DNA from: Closterium sp. Naga37s-1
Taxonomy: Eukaryota; Streptophyta; Zygnematophyceae; Desmidiales; Closteriaceae
Reading direction: 5' to 3'
Length of the DNA: 64,000 nucleotides
Assembly (NCBI GenBank): GCA_947471745.1
Contig: CANJKZ010000820.1
Location: 1,711,501-1,775,500, forward strand
Numbering within the stretch: position 1 is the first letter of the stretch; every line of letters begins with the position of its first letter. Both the position numbers and the translations under genes were made by a program. The notes under the pieces are model-generated. The model was given only the letters and a program-made list of their open reading frames with translations, had not been told where the DNA came from and ran no database searches. Below, piece after piece: positions 1 through 13,900 of the stretch.

Positions 1-164
1 CTCCTCTCCGGTTAGCAGGAGGCGTTTTAAGCCAGTTTCACCCTTTCTCCCTGTCTCCCTCGCAGATCCGCTCCCTTACCGATGGCTTGCTGCTCTCCAC
101 AGTGCCGCTCCCGATGGGCGCTGTCTCCTCCTCGGGTCGTCGCAGCGACAGCGAGGCTTTCTTT

Positions 165-1760
165 TCCTTCGAGAGCTTTCTCTCCCCCCGCACCATTTTC
201 CGCTGCGACCTCACCACCCCTCAACCTGAACCCGAGGTGCGCGCGTGCTTGCCTTGGTTTCTGCTGCATGGAATGCATGGAATGCATGGAATGGCACAGT
301 GCTCTCGACCTCCTTTGAGAGCTTCCTCTCTCCCCACCCCATGCGCTGTGTACCGCTGCGACCTCACCACCCCTCACGCTGAACCAGATGTGCGTGCTTG
401 TCTTGTCTTGATGCGTGTTGCGTGGAAAGACCTGTAAGCCTACCAACGTCTTGCTGATTCTTGAGTTGACTCAAAAGTCAACCTGCTGTCGCCTCACCAA
501 CCCTCAACCTGAACCAGAGGTGCGTGCTTGACTTGATGCGTGTTGCATGGAAAGACCTGCATGGAAAGACCTGTGAGGCTTCCACCATCTTGCTGAAAGC
601 TTCCTCTCCCCCATCATTGTGTACCGCTGCAGCCTCACCAACCCTCAACCTGAACCAAAGGTGCGTGCTTGTACTGGTGTGTGATTGACGGAAAGAGGGT
701 CAAGCTAAGCCACTTGATAAGATTGAGTTTTGAGACGTCTCAAAACTCAACTTATCTCCTTACTTACTTCCTCTTCCCCCCCGCACCGTGTACCGCTGCG
801 ACCTCACCACCCCTCAACCCGAACCCGGAGGTGTGTGCTGGCACCTGCACTTATCTGTTGTGCCTGGAAAGAGCTAAGGCTATAAGTCCACCAACAGCTT
901 TAAGAGCTTCCTCCCCCCCCGCACTGTGTACCGCTGCGACCTCACCAGCCCTCACCCCGAACCAGAGGTGCGTGCTTGCACTTGCACTGATGTGTTGTGT
1001 CTAGAAAGAGCTAAGGCTGTAAGGCACTTCTGAGAATTCTCAAAAGTCCCATCACCGTAGCTAAGGCTGTAAGGCCGCCAACGGCTTTGAGAGCTTCCTC
1101 TGCCCCCACGCCGTGTACCGCTGTGACCTCACCACCCCTCACCCTGAACCAGAGGTGCGTGCTTGTACTGGTGTGTAATTTCTGGAACGACTTTTGAGGC
1201 GCCTCAAACGTCCACCCCTCACCCTGAGCCAGAGGTGCGTGCTTGCACTGGTGTGTAATTTCTGGAACGAGGCGATGCGCGCTTCTCCCTTGTGAGCTTC
1301 CGCTCCCCTGCCAACGTGTCCCGCTGCGACCTCACCGAACCTCACCTGGCGGAACCTGATGTGTGTGCTTGCACTGGTATGTGATTGACGGGAAGAGGGC
1401 TAAGCTCTCCTTCCTTCTTCCGTTCCCCCGGCCACCGTGTCCCGGTGCGACCTCACCGAGCCTCACCCGGCGGAACCGGATGTGTGTGCTTGCACTGGTA
1501 TGTGATTGACGGGAAGAGGGCTAAGCTCTCCTTCCTTCTTCCGTTCCCCCCGCCACCGTGTCCCGCTGCGACCTCACCGAGCCTCACCCGGATGATGTGC
1601 GAGGCATGCAAGCGTCTTCCGTCTCCCTTGCTCCATTGTGGTGCGCGATGCATGAAAAGGGGGCGAGGCTTCTGTCTGCGTTGATTCCTCGGCCGTCGCA
1701 CCATGTTTTAAGATGAGACATCCCACATCACCATGTGTGTACCACCGCGACCTCGCTGCT
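165..1760 (+). repeat. Degenerate array of a POP propeller-end exon
   Basis: About eleven diverged copies of one short exon recur here. The best copies read FESFLSPRT then [13 protein letters not shown] and are followed directly by a GTGCGT or GTGTGT donor (near 237, 390, 520, 661, 830, 968, 1155, 1235, 1360, 1482). The peptide corresponds to the stretch just before the VPGFD segment in other POPs (SFLSPGIIYHCDLT in the mammalian enzyme), and the next exon begins in the right phase with VHRQLTV. Several copies are truncated or have lost the first half. Which copy is spliced in cannot be told from sequence. Confidence 0.75.
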
Positions 1761-1791
1761 CCTCTGCCCAGCCAGCCAGCCAGTCAGCCAA

Positions 1792-1852
<61 letters not shown>

Positions 1853-1853
1853 A

Positions 1854-1914
<61 letters not shown>

Positions 1915-4900
1915 TCCAGCCAGCCAGCCAGCCGCCAGCCATCCAGCCAGCCAGCCAGCCGCCAGCCATCCAGCCAGCCAGCCAGGCAGCCAGGGGTGTG
2001 TTCTGCATGTGCGATGAACTCAACTCACGCACAAGTTGTGCGTGCTCTCCTGGGTGTGTGTGTGACATGGCATGTGTGTGTGACATGGCATGTGTGTGTG
2101 ACATGGCATGTGCGTGTGACATGGCATGTGTGTGTGACATGGCATGTGTGTGTGACATGGCATGTGTGTGTGACATGGCATGTGTGTGTGACATGGCATG
2201 TGTGTGTGACATGGCATGTGTGTGTGACATGGCATGTGTGTGTGACATGGCATGTGCGTGTGACATGGCATGTGTGTGTGACATGGCATGTGTGTTGACT
2301 CCTACTAGCTGTGCTTGGATGCCTCACTCACGTTTTGAGACGTGTGCCATGGTAACGAGGTGACTTTTGAGTCGACTCAAAAGTCACCTCGGATGCCTCA
2401 CTCACGGTTTGAGATGTCTCAAAGCTCCTACTAGCTGCGTTAGGATGCCTCACTCTCGCACATCCACGGCTGGCATTTGGCGGGTTGATCACCAGCTGAA
2501 TGTTTGCCTGAGCGCACGCATGGTTCATGTATGTCTTGTGTCCGTGTACCTCTGCTGTCACCTCACCTCACCGGGGGCATCGCCAGTTTACTGGTTGCCT
2601 CAGCACATGCATGTATGTGTTGTGTTCGTGTACCTCTGTTTTGAGTCGACTCAAAACACGCCTCAGCACATGCATGTATGTGTTGTGTTCGTGTACCTCT
2701 GTTTTGAGTCGACTCAAAACACGCCTCAGCACATGCATGTATGTGTTGTGTTCGTGTACCTCTGTTTTGAGTCGACTCAAAACACGCCTCAGCACATGCA
2801 TGTACGTCTTGTGTTCGTGTACCTCTGTTTTGAGTCGACTCAAAACACGCCTCAGCACATGCATGTATGTGTTGTGTTCGTGTACCTCTGTTTTGAGTCG
2901 ACTCAAAACACGCCTCAGGTAGGTGGCACATGCATGTACGTCTTGTGTTCGTGTACCTGTGTTGTCACCAGGTGCACCGGCAGCTGACCGTTCCAGGCTT
3001 CGACCCCTCTCTGTTTGAGGCGCAGCAAGTGTTTGTGCCCAGCACCGATGGCACCAGGTATGCTCTCGGTACGACTGCCTGCCAGGTAGGTATGCTCTCG
3101 GTACGACTGCCTGCCAGGTAGGTATGCTCTCGGTACGACTGCCTGCCAGGTAGGTATGCTCTCGGTACGACTGCCTGCCAGGTAGGTATGCTCTCGGTAC
3201 GACTGCCTGCCAGGTAGGTATGCTCTCGGTACGACTGCCTGCCAGGTAGGTATGCTCTCGGTACGACTGCCTGCCAGGTAGGTATGCTCTCGGTACGACC
3301 GCCTGCCAGGTAGGTGGCATGGGTGCATCACCAAATAGGATGACTGTATCGCCCGAGACTCAGGTTGCCGATTTTTACTCAGATCAGATGTTCATGGCGG
3401 CTTGGTTCATGAGAATTCTCAATAACCAACTTGCCGATTTACTCAGATAAGATGTTTATGCGCTCGTTTTGAGGTTCATCGTGCTTCCGCATGACACCCA
3501 TGCACCTGCTGCCCCCTGTTTTCCCACAAAATCCCCATGTTTGTGGTGTGCTGTAAAGGCCTGCCCCGCACATCAGACCACTTCACTCTCTCCTGTACGG
3601 CTACGGAGGCTTCAACATCTGCATCAAGCCGTCCTTCAGCGTATCTCCCATGCTTCTGCTGTTGCCCCACTTTCCCCCAGGATCCCCATGTTTGTGGTGT
3701 GTCGTAAAGACCTCCCCCACACATCAGACCACTTCACTCTCCTGTACGGCTACGGAGGCTTCAACATCTGCATCAAGCCGTCCTTCAGTGTGGCCCGGGT
3801 GCTGCTGATGAGGCACCACGGAGCCGTGGTGGCAGTGGCGAATATCCGCGGAGTGGGGGAGTACGGGGAGAGGTGGCACAAGGAAGGCGCGCTGGCCCAC
3901 AAGCAGCAGTGCTTTGACGATTTCTATGTGAGTGGGACTTCATTGTGTGGGGGACCTTGGTGTGGGTGGGACCTTGGTGTGGGTGGGACCTTGGTGTGGG
4001 TGGGACCTTGGTGTGGGTGGGACCTTGGTGTGGGTGGGACCTTGGTGTGGGTGGGACCTTTGACGACTTCCATGTCAGTGAGTGGGTCTTCATTTCATGC
4101 TGCTTCATTCTCTGCTAAGGTGCAGTAAGCTCAAGGCATTTCAAATCCACCATTCCGCACCATGTTCCCTTTCGACCTCCTCTAACAATGTCAACAATAT
4201 CAGTGCTCCATCTCTTTATCCTAGGTCCTCCAGAGCTGCATCTGATTTGTGCTTCTGGTGGATCAGAACGAAATCAGTGCTTCAGTGCTCCATCTCGTCT
4301 ATCAGATGCACCTGGTAGGCGAATCTACTTGTGTGATGCCTCAAAGCCATGTGTAGGAGGTAGTGTTTTGAGACGTCTCAAAACACTACTTCGTACATAA
4401 TCAGTGCTCCATCTCTTCTATCAGTGCTCCATCTCTTCTATCAGATACACCCAATAGGCAAATCTATTTGTGTGGTGCCTCAAATTCGCCCCATTCCTTT
4501 TGCCCCCTTCATCAGAGCTGCGCGGAGCATCTGATACGTGAGGGGTACACATCGCCGTCGAAGCTGGTGATAGAGGGTGGCAGCAACGGGGGGTTGCTCG
4601 TCAGTGCTGCTGTCAACCAGGTGGGTGTGCTTATAACGGGAGTGTATGTGTTTGAGAGTATGTGCATCTGTGGCAAGCATACCATGCGCCATACAAGGTG
4701 ATGATGCAGAGCGGCAACACTCTGACGGGATATACATCGCCGTTGAACCTGGTGATAGAGGGTGGCAGAAATTCGACTCAGCAAATACCTCCCAAGCTCC
4801 CAACTCCCAAGCTTTATGATAAGGATAAGCGAGGGGGGCTGGTGAAGCTGGTGATAGAGGGTGGCAGCAACGGGGGGTTGCTCGTCAGTGCCGCCGTCAA

Positions 4901-7900
4901 CCAGGTGGGCATGCTTGTGCCCAACCAGGTACGCATGCTTGTGCCCAACCAGGTACGCATGCTTGTGCCCAACCAGGTACGCATGCTTGTGCCCAACCAC
5001 GTACGCATGCTTGTGCCCAACCAGGTACGCATGCTTGTGCCCAACCAGGTACGCATGCTTGTGCCCAACCAGGTACGCATGCTTGTGCCCAACCAGGTAC
5101 GCATGCTTGTGCCCAACCACGTACGCATGCTTGTGCCCAACCACGTACGCATGCTTGTGCCCAACCACGTACGCATGCTTGTGCCCAACCACGTACGCAT
5201 GCTTGTGCCCAACCACGTACGCATGCTTGTGCCCAACCAGGTACGCATGCTTGTGCCCAACCACGTACGCATGCTTGTGCCCAACCAGGTACGCATGCTT
5301 GTGCCCAACCAGGTACGCATGCTTGTGCCCAACCAGGTACGCATGCTTGTGCCCAACCAGGTACGCATGCTTGTGCCCAACCACGTACGCATGCTTGTGC
5401 CCAACCAGGTACGCATGCTTGTGCCCAACCAGGTACGCATGCTTGTGCCCAACCAGGTACGCATGCTTGTGCCCAACCAGGTACGCATGCTTGTGCCCAA
5501 CCAGGTACGCATGCTTGTGCCCAACCAGGTACGCATGCTTGTGCCCAACCAGGTACGCATGCTTGTGCCCAACCAGGTACGCATGCTTGTGCCCAACCAG
5601 GTACGCATGCTTGTGCCCAACCAGGTACGCATGCTTGTGCCCAACCAGGTACGCATGCTTGTGCCCAACCAGGTACGCATGCTTGTGCCCAACCAGGTAC
5701 GCATGCTTGTGCCCAACCAGGTACGCATGCTTGTGCCCAACCAGGTACGCATGCTTGTGCCCAACCAGGTACGCATGCTTGTGCCCAACCAGGTACGCAT
5801 GCTTGTGCCCAGCGGGGTAGGCGGTTCTTTACAAGTCTCGAATGCTGCATGCATAACCAGGTGGGCGCTTTGCAGGCAGTTTTCCAGAAGTCTTAGCTGT
5901 GTGTGGGTGGGTTGGTATGTGTGGGTGGGTTGGTATGTGTGGGTGTGTTGGTATGTGTGGGTGTGTTGGTATGTGTGGGTGTGTTGGTATGTGTGGTGTG
6001 GGTATGTTGGTATGTGTAGGTGGGTTGGCATGTGTCGGTACGTTGGTGTGTGTGGGTGTGTGGGTGTGCTGGTATGTGTGGGTGTGTTGGTATGTGTGGG
6101 TGTGTTGGTATGTGTGGGCGTGTTGGTATGTGTGGGTGTGTTGGTATGTGTGGGTGTGTTGGTATGTGTGGGTGTGTTGGTATGTGTGGGCGTGTTGGTG
6201 TGTGTGGGTGTGTTGGTATGTGTGTTGTGGGTATGGTGGTATGTGTAGGTGGGTTGGTATGTGTCGGTACGTTGGTGTGTGTGGGTGTGTGGGTGTGTTG
6301 GTGTGTGTGGGTGTGTTGGTATGTGTGGGTGTGTTGGTATGTGTGGGTGTGTTGGTATGTGTGGATGTGTTGGTATGTGTGGGCGTGTTGGTGTGTGTGG
6401 GTGTGTTGGTATGTGTGTTGTGGGTATGGTGGTATGTGTAGGTGGGTTGGTATGTGTCGGTACGTTGGTGTGTGTGGGTGTGTGGGTGTGTTGGTGTGTG
6501 TGGGTGTGTTGGTGTGTGTGGGTGTATTGGTATGTGTGGGTGTGTTGGTGTGTGTGGGTGTGTTGGTATGTGTGGGTGTGTTGGTATGTGTGGGTGTGTT
6601 GGTATGTGTGGGTGTGTCGGCTTTTGAGACGTCTCAAAAGTCGTCTCAAGAGACGTCTCAAAAGTCGTCTCAAGAGACGTCTCAAAAGTTGGTGTGTGCG
6701 GCTGTGTTGGTGTGTGTGTGTATGTCGGTATGTGCATGCATGTCGATCGAAGAGTCGGTATACCATGCAACGTGATGGTATGAGGCTGCACCCATGCAAC
6801 GTGATGGTATGAGGCTGCACCCATGCAACGTGATGGTATGAGGCTGCACCCATGCAACGTGATGGTATGAGGCTGCACCCATGCAACGTGATGGTATGAG
6901 GCTGCACCCATGCATGCGTCGCTCACAAGTTGGAAACAGGGGCTACTGATGCCGTCCTCCCTTCTCTCTTCTCCCTTCCCCTTGTCCTCTTCTCCCTTCC
7001 CCTTGTCCTCTTCTCCCTTCCCCTTGTCCTCTTCTCCCTTCCCCTTGTCCTCTTCTCCCTTCCCCTTGTCCTCTTCTCCCTTCCCCTTGTCCTCTTCTCC
7101 CTTCACCCATCTAACTTTTCCAATTTCCCTCTCCTACTCCATTCTCCCTTCTCCATTCTCCCTTCTCCCTTCTCCATTCTCCCTTCTCCCTTCCCCCTTC
7201 TCCCTTCTCCTGTGTTCCACCCATCAGCGTCCAGACCTGTTCGCATGTGCATTGGCACACGTGGGGCTGACAGACATGCTGCGACTCCACCACTTCACCA
7301 TCGGCCATGCGTGGACCTCTGAGTATGGCTGCTCCAGTGACCCGCACCAGCTCAAATGGCTTCTCAGGTACGCCTTTGGTGTCGCATAGCAGTGCATCGT
7401 ATTCCACTCGTGCCTCTGTCACCAAGTTCCCTTCATGAGTTCACCATCGGCCATGCGTGGACCTCTGAGTATGGCTGCTCCAGTGACCCGCACCAGCTCA
7501 AATGGCTTCTCAGGTACGCCTTTGGTGTCGCATAGCAGTGCATCGTATTCCACTCGTGCCTCTGTCACCAAGTTCCCTTCATGAGTTCACCATCGGCCAT
7601 GCGTGGACCTCTGAGTATGGCTGCTCCAGTGACCCGCACCAGCTCAAATGGCTTCTCAGGTACGCCTTTGGTGTCGCATAGCAGTGCATCGTATTCCACT
7701 CGTGCCTCTGTCACCAAGTTCCCTTCATGAGTTCACCATCGGCCATGCGTGGACCTCTGAGTATGGCTGCTCCAGTGACCCGCACCAGCTCAAATGGCTT
7801 CTCAGGTACGCCTTTGGTGTCGCATAGCAGTGCATCGTATTCCACTCGTGCCTCTGTCACCAAGTTCCCTTCATGAGTTCACCATCGGCCATGCGTGGAC

Positions 7901-10900
7901 CTCTGAGTATGGCTGCTCCAGTGACCCGCACCAGCTCAAATGGCTTCTCAGGTACGCCTTTGGTGTCGCATAGCAGTGCATCGTATTCCACTCGTGCCTC
8001 TGTCACCAAGTTCCCTTCATGAGTTCACCATCGGCCATGCGTGGACCTCTGAGTATGGCTGCTCCAGTGACCCGCACCAGCTCAAATGGCTTCTCAGGTA
8101 CGCCTTTGGTGTCGCATAGCAGTGCATCGTATTCCACTCGTGCCTCTGTCACCAAGTTCCCTTCATGAGTTCACCATCGGCCATGCGTGGACCTCTGAGT
8201 ATGGCTGCTCCAGTGACCCGCACCAGCTCAAATGGCTTCTCAGGTACGCCTTTGGTGTCGCATAGCAGTGCATCGTATTCCACTCGTGCCTCTGTCACCA
8301 AGTTCCCTTCATGAGTTCACCATCGGCCATGCGTGGACCTCTGAGTATGGCTGCTCCAGTGACCCGCACCAGCTCAAATGGCTTCTCAGGTACGCCTTTG
8401 GTGTCGCATAGCAGTGCATCGTATTCCACTCGTGCCTCTGTCACCAAGTTCCCTTCATGAGTTCACCATCGGCCATGCGTGGACCTCTGAGTATGGCTGC
8501 TCCAGTGACCCGCACCAGCTCAAATGGCTTCTCAGGTACGCCTTTGGTGTCGCATAGCAGTGCATCGTATTCCACTCGTGCCTCTGTCACCAAGTTCCCT
8601 TCATGAGTTCACCATCGGCCATGCGTGGACCTCTGAGTATGGCTGCTCCAGTGACCCGCACCAGCTCAAATGGCTTCTCAGGTACGCCTTTGGTGTCGCA
8701 TAGCAGTGCATCGTATTCCACTCGTGCCTCTGTCACCAAGTTCCCTTCATGAGTTCACCATCGGCCATGCGTGGACCTCTGAGTATGGCTGCTCCAGTGA
8801 CCCGCACCAGCTCAAATGGCTTCTCAGGTACGCCTTTGGTGTCGCATAGCAGTGCATCGTATTCCACTCGTGCCTCTGTCACCAAGTTCCCTTCATGAGT
8901 TCACCATCGGCCATGCGTGGACCTCTGAGTATGGCTGCTCCAGTGACCCGCACCAGCTCAAATGGCTTCTCAGGTACGCCTTTGGTGTCGCATAGCAGTG
9001 CATCGTATTCCACTCGTGCCTCTGTCACCAAGTTCCCTTCATGAGTTCACCATCGGCCATGCGTGGACCTCTGAGTATGGCTGCTCCAGTGACCCGCACC
9101 AGCTCAAATGGCTTCTCAGGTACGCCTTTGGTGTCGCATAGCAGTGCATCGTGTGAAGATTGTGAATTGAACAAGTCATTAGATTAGAGGAACAACCTAG
9201 CATACATAGTTGGAAGGGAAGGTTGGAAGGGAAGGATGAAAGTGACCATAGGTTGGGTTGACCTCACTTGGGGAAGTGAGGGAACCATAGGTCAAGTGGG
9301 TTGGGTTGCCCACACTTTGTAGAAGTGAGGCAACCCTAGGCCCACTTGGCTTGGGGTAACCTCAATTGTGGGAAGTGAGGTACCCACAAGTCAAGAGGGT
9401 TGCATTTGGGGGCTCCACCACAATTGGGTGGATTGGCACCCCAAAGTGCAAGACTACACCCAAATTTGGGTGTAGTCCCAACCCAACTGTACACCACAAT
9501 TTGTGTACAGTCACATGTGTTGCCATGCTACACAATATATATTTTAACACAACCCCTTAGCATGCTAACACAAGAAGAGAACAACCCCTGAATCAAGGGG
9601 CGCCCGGGCGAGCAAGGCCAATGAGGCGGAGGAAGGCAGAGTGCGCGGGGCGAAGGAGGGCCTTAGTGAAGATGTCGGCCAAGTTGGCCTCGGTTGCAAT
9701 CTTGCGAACGGCAATGAGGCCCTTCTGGACGAGCTCGCGAACGAAGAAGTAGCGGAGTTCGATGTGCTTGGAGCGGGCGTGATAGACGGGGTCCTGAGTG
9801 AGATGGATGGTGCTGGCGTTGTCGCACCAGAGAGTGGGGCACGTCTGGGGGGCGCCAAGCTCCGCAAGAAGGAAGCAGAGCCAGCGCGACTCCTGGGCGG
9901 CCATGGTGGCAGCGTAGAGCTCGGCTTCGCAGGTGGAGAGAGAGATGGCGGAGGAGCGGGTGGAGCGCCAGCTGATGAGGCCGCTGCCAAGGGTGAAGCC
10001 GTAGCCCTGGGAGGAGCGGCAGTCCGGCTGCGTGTCAGCCCATGAGGAGTCACTGAAGCCCGAGAGAAGGGGACGGGAAGGGCCGCCGAGGGTGAGGGCA
10101 AGGTCCCTGGTCCCGCGAAGGTAGCGGAGGACCCGCTTGGCAGCTTTCCAGTGCTCCTCAGAGTGACGACCGGTGCCGACAAAGCGAGCGAGCACGCTGA
10201 TGGGGTAGGCGAGGTCGGGGCGGGTGCACATCATTGCGTACATCAAGGACCCAACGAGCTCGGCATAGGGGTGGGGGGAGGAGGTGGGGGAGGTGGGTGG
10301 AGCGAGTTGGTGACCGAAGGGGAGCGGGGTGGAAACAGGCTTGGCTTGCGCCATGTCGAACTTCTCCAAGACCTGGCCGATGTAATGGGACTGGGAGAGG
10401 GTGATTGTGCGAGCAGGGCGGTTGCGCGTGATGGTCATGCCGAGGTAGTGAGTGAGGGCGCCAAGGTCTTTGCACTTGAGCCGCTGCTGCAGGGACAGCT
10501 TCACCTGCCCCATGTCGGCCTTGGTGTCAGAGAGCAGGATCATGTCGTCGACATATACCAGAATGAAGAAGCGGCGGGGGGAGGAGCGGATGAAGAGGCT
10601 GGCGTCGGAGTGGGAAGCAGAGAAGCCGAGGGACCCCAAGGTGGCAGCCAGCTTCGCATGCCACTCACGCGGTGCCTGCTTCAAGCCGTAGACGGGGCGA
10701 CGCAGCTGCCAGACAGTGTTCTCAGGAAAGGCTGCGTGGAACCCGGGGGGTCGCCGGAGGAAAATGCGCTCATGCAGGTCGCCCTGCAGGAACGCATTGG
10801 AGACGTCCATGGAGTCGATTTCCATGTCGTCACGTGCACCAATGTCCATGGCGGCGCGAAGGGTGGGTGGTTTGGCGGTGGGGGCGTAGGTGAACCAGTA

Positions 10901-13900
10901 GTCCTCAGCCCAAGTCTGCGTGAACCCCTTGGCGCAGTAGCGGGCCTTGTACACTGGTTCCTCGCCCGGCAGCTGCTTCACCCGAAAGACCCATTTGCCG
11001 TCAACGAGATTAGCGCCAGCAGGGAGGGGGACATCGACGAAGGAGTCGTTGCGAATGAAAGCCTCACACTCCAGGAAGATCGCTGCTATCCATTTATCCG
11101 CATCAGGGCAGGTGATGGCTTCCTGGAAGGTGGAGGGAGTGAAGATGGTGGGGGTAGTAGTGGCGCCAAGGACAGGAAAGCCCAGGAAGTCAAGGTAGAG
11201 GGCGGCAAGGAATGGAGTGTGCTCCCGAATGTTAAGAAACTCCTCATGGGAGTCCTCAAGGAGCTGAATGGAGGCAGGAGGAGGAGCCCCAAGGATTTTG
11301 TCCACAGAGCGGGTATGGATGTAAGGGAGGAGGAAGGGGGAAGAACGGGAAGTGGCACGACGCCGCTGCTGCTGCTGGTGCTGCGGAAGCTGCTGCCCGT
11401 GTTGCTGCGGCTGCGGCTGACCGTGCTGGTGCTGCGGCTGCTGAGGCTGCTGAGGCTGCTGCTGCTGCTGCTGCCGCTGCTGCTGCTGCTGCTGGCCCGG
11501 CTGCTGCTGCTGCTGCTGGCCCGGCTGCTGCTGCTGCTGCTGGCCCGGCTGCTGCTGCTGCTGCTGGCCCGGCTGCTGCTGCTGCTGCTGCCCCGGCTGC
11601 TGTCCCGGCTGCTGCTGCTGCTGCTGTTGCTGCTGCGGCTGCTGCTGCTGCTGCTGCTGATCCGGCTGCTGGGAGGAGGGAGAGGGAGAGGAGGAGGGAG
11701 GGGGGGGGAGGGGGTGCGGCCGAGTGAGCGGGGGAAGCGGGTGCGGCAGGGTCGTAGACATCGGCGGAGGAGGAGGGCGGGAGCGGAGCTGCGACGGGTG
11801 GGAGGAGAGGGGCTGGAGGGAGAAGGGGCGGGAGGACGGTGTCGGTCCAAGCAAGGGGACGAGTGGGAGGAGGGAGAGGATCAGGGGGAGGAGTGGAGTA
11901 ATAGGGGACGGATTCGTCGAAGACGACGTCGCCGCTGCGGATGAGGCGATTGGTGGGAGGGTGGAGGAAGAGGTAGCCTGGGGAGTCGCGATTGTGCCCA
12001 AGGTAAACGCATTCCAGGGCGCGAGGAGCAAGCTTGCCAGCGGCGCGGGAGCGGTCGGCGGGTGGGATGAGAACGAAGGCCTTGCAGCCCCAAACGCGAA
12101 GGCCGGCAGCGTCGGGTTTGGCGTTGGACCAAAGCTCTGTAGGGGAGGAGGAAGGATGCTGAGGGTGGGAGCGGAGATTAAGGAGAAGAGCGGCGTGGAG
12201 GAGGGCATAGCTCCAGAGGGAAGGAGGGGTGGAGGCATGAGCAATGAGACAGCGAGCTATCTTGGTGATCTCACGAATGCGGCTCTCAGCAATGCCGTTC
12301 TGCTGAGGGGAGTGGGGAAGGGTGGAGGTCTGTTGGATGCCGTAGGTGTTGCAGTATGTGGCAAGGGTGTTATTGATGAACTCACCCCCACCGTCAGAGT
12401 GAAGGCGGCCGATGGGGCGTTTGAAGTGATTGCGGCACTATTCGGCCCAGTTGATGACCACTGCCGGCACCTGGTCTTTCGTGTAAAGGAAGAAGGTGGT
12501 GGAGTACCGGCTGTGGTCGTCAACGAGGACGAGCATGTACCGATGCCCCTGGCGGGAGCGGATGGGATAGGGGCCCCAGAGGTCCATGTGCACAAGGTCA
12601 ATGGGGGCGGCGGCGAAGGTGGGATGACTGTGGTGGGGGGACTGTTTGAGCTTGCCGTGAATGCATGAAGGGCATGGGGGAGAGGGGGAGGAGGGGAGGG
12701 GAGGTAAAACAGGAGGAAGGCTGCGGAGGAGGCGAGAGGTGACTGTGGTGCGAAGGGCGGTGAAGTTGGGATGGCCGAGTCTGTGGTGTAAGAGGACAGC
12801 AGGGTGGGAGAGGGTAGTGGAGGAGGAGGGAGATGGGGTGATGGAAGGAACGGGAGGGGAGGAGGAGGATGGTGGGGAGGGAGAAGAGGATACTTGAGGG
12901 GGAGGGGAAGGGGGAAGTAAAGGAGGAGGAGGTGGACCGGTGGAAGCACCGGAACGAGTGGTGACGTGGCAGAAGGATGGGCGAGGCGTGCGGAGTGTGT
13001 AGAGGCGAGTGCGGGGGCAAAGCGGAATGCGGAGAAGGAAGCGACCGGAGGAGGTTTGGTAGAGATCACAGTAATTGGCATAACCGGGGTAAATGGCAGT
13101 GATACCAACACCTTGGAGCTCACGGTGGGAGAGGAGGTTGTTGCGGAGAGTGGGGATGTGGAGACCTGTGACCTTACCGGAGGGGAAGGCAGTGCAAGGG
13201 AGGGTGGAGAGGTGAGTGCATGGAATGGAAAAGCTGGAATCAGCCCCATGAACCTGAGTGGGAAGTGGTAGTGGGGTGAGAGTGCCAGCGTCTTTCAGTG
13301 CGGTTTCAGTGGCTCCACTGTCAAGGACAAAGTCCAGGGTGGGAGAAGAGGGAGGAGGGGGTGGGACGGGGTACTGAAACGAAGTCTCATTGATAGCAGA
13401 GGGATACATGGCAGCGACGGACGGTGCAACACTGATAATACCAAGGAAACTACCAGAAGTGTCGGGAACACTGGGGGGGGCAGAGGGGAGGGAACCCCAG
13501 GGGGGAGGAGGAGGAAGGGAGGTATGAGCGGCCATGGCCGCTGTGCCGAAGGTGAGTGGCTGCTGCTGCCAGGGTGGGGGAAGGAACTGCTGCTGCTGCT
13601 GCTGCGGCGGTGGCTGGAAGAACTGCGGCGGCGGCGGCTGCTGGGGCTGGAGAAACTGCGGCTGCTGCTGCTGCTGGTGGAAGTACAGGTGCTGCTGCTG
13701 CTGGTGCTGCTGAAACTGCTGCAGCTGTGAGGGTGGGGAGGGGGTAACCATGCGGAGGTGAGCAGGAAGGAAAGAGGGGAGGGTTTGAATGTCCACTAAG
13801 GAGGGGCGAGGTGTGACCGAGTTCCAGCGAGGAGGGGTGCCAGTGTTGCCGCGATCAAACCAGGCGTCGTCGAGTGCCTTAAAGCACGTGGTGGGGGGAT

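Noticed and set aside
3058..5816. Regular 24- and 32-bp repeats as a CRISPR array
   Set aside because: Units are contiguous without unique spacers, and the context is a eukaryotic intron.
4512..6907. Very long open frames (up to about 700 codons) on both strands
   Set aside because: They lie over 24-bp and 18-bp tandem arrays whose unit length is a multiple of three, so all registers stay open. The known POP exons give the real coding content.
9641..12668. Plus-strand frames of 300-600 codons inside element 1
   Set aside because: Antisense shadows of the minus-strand gag-pol, which has clear domain motifs.
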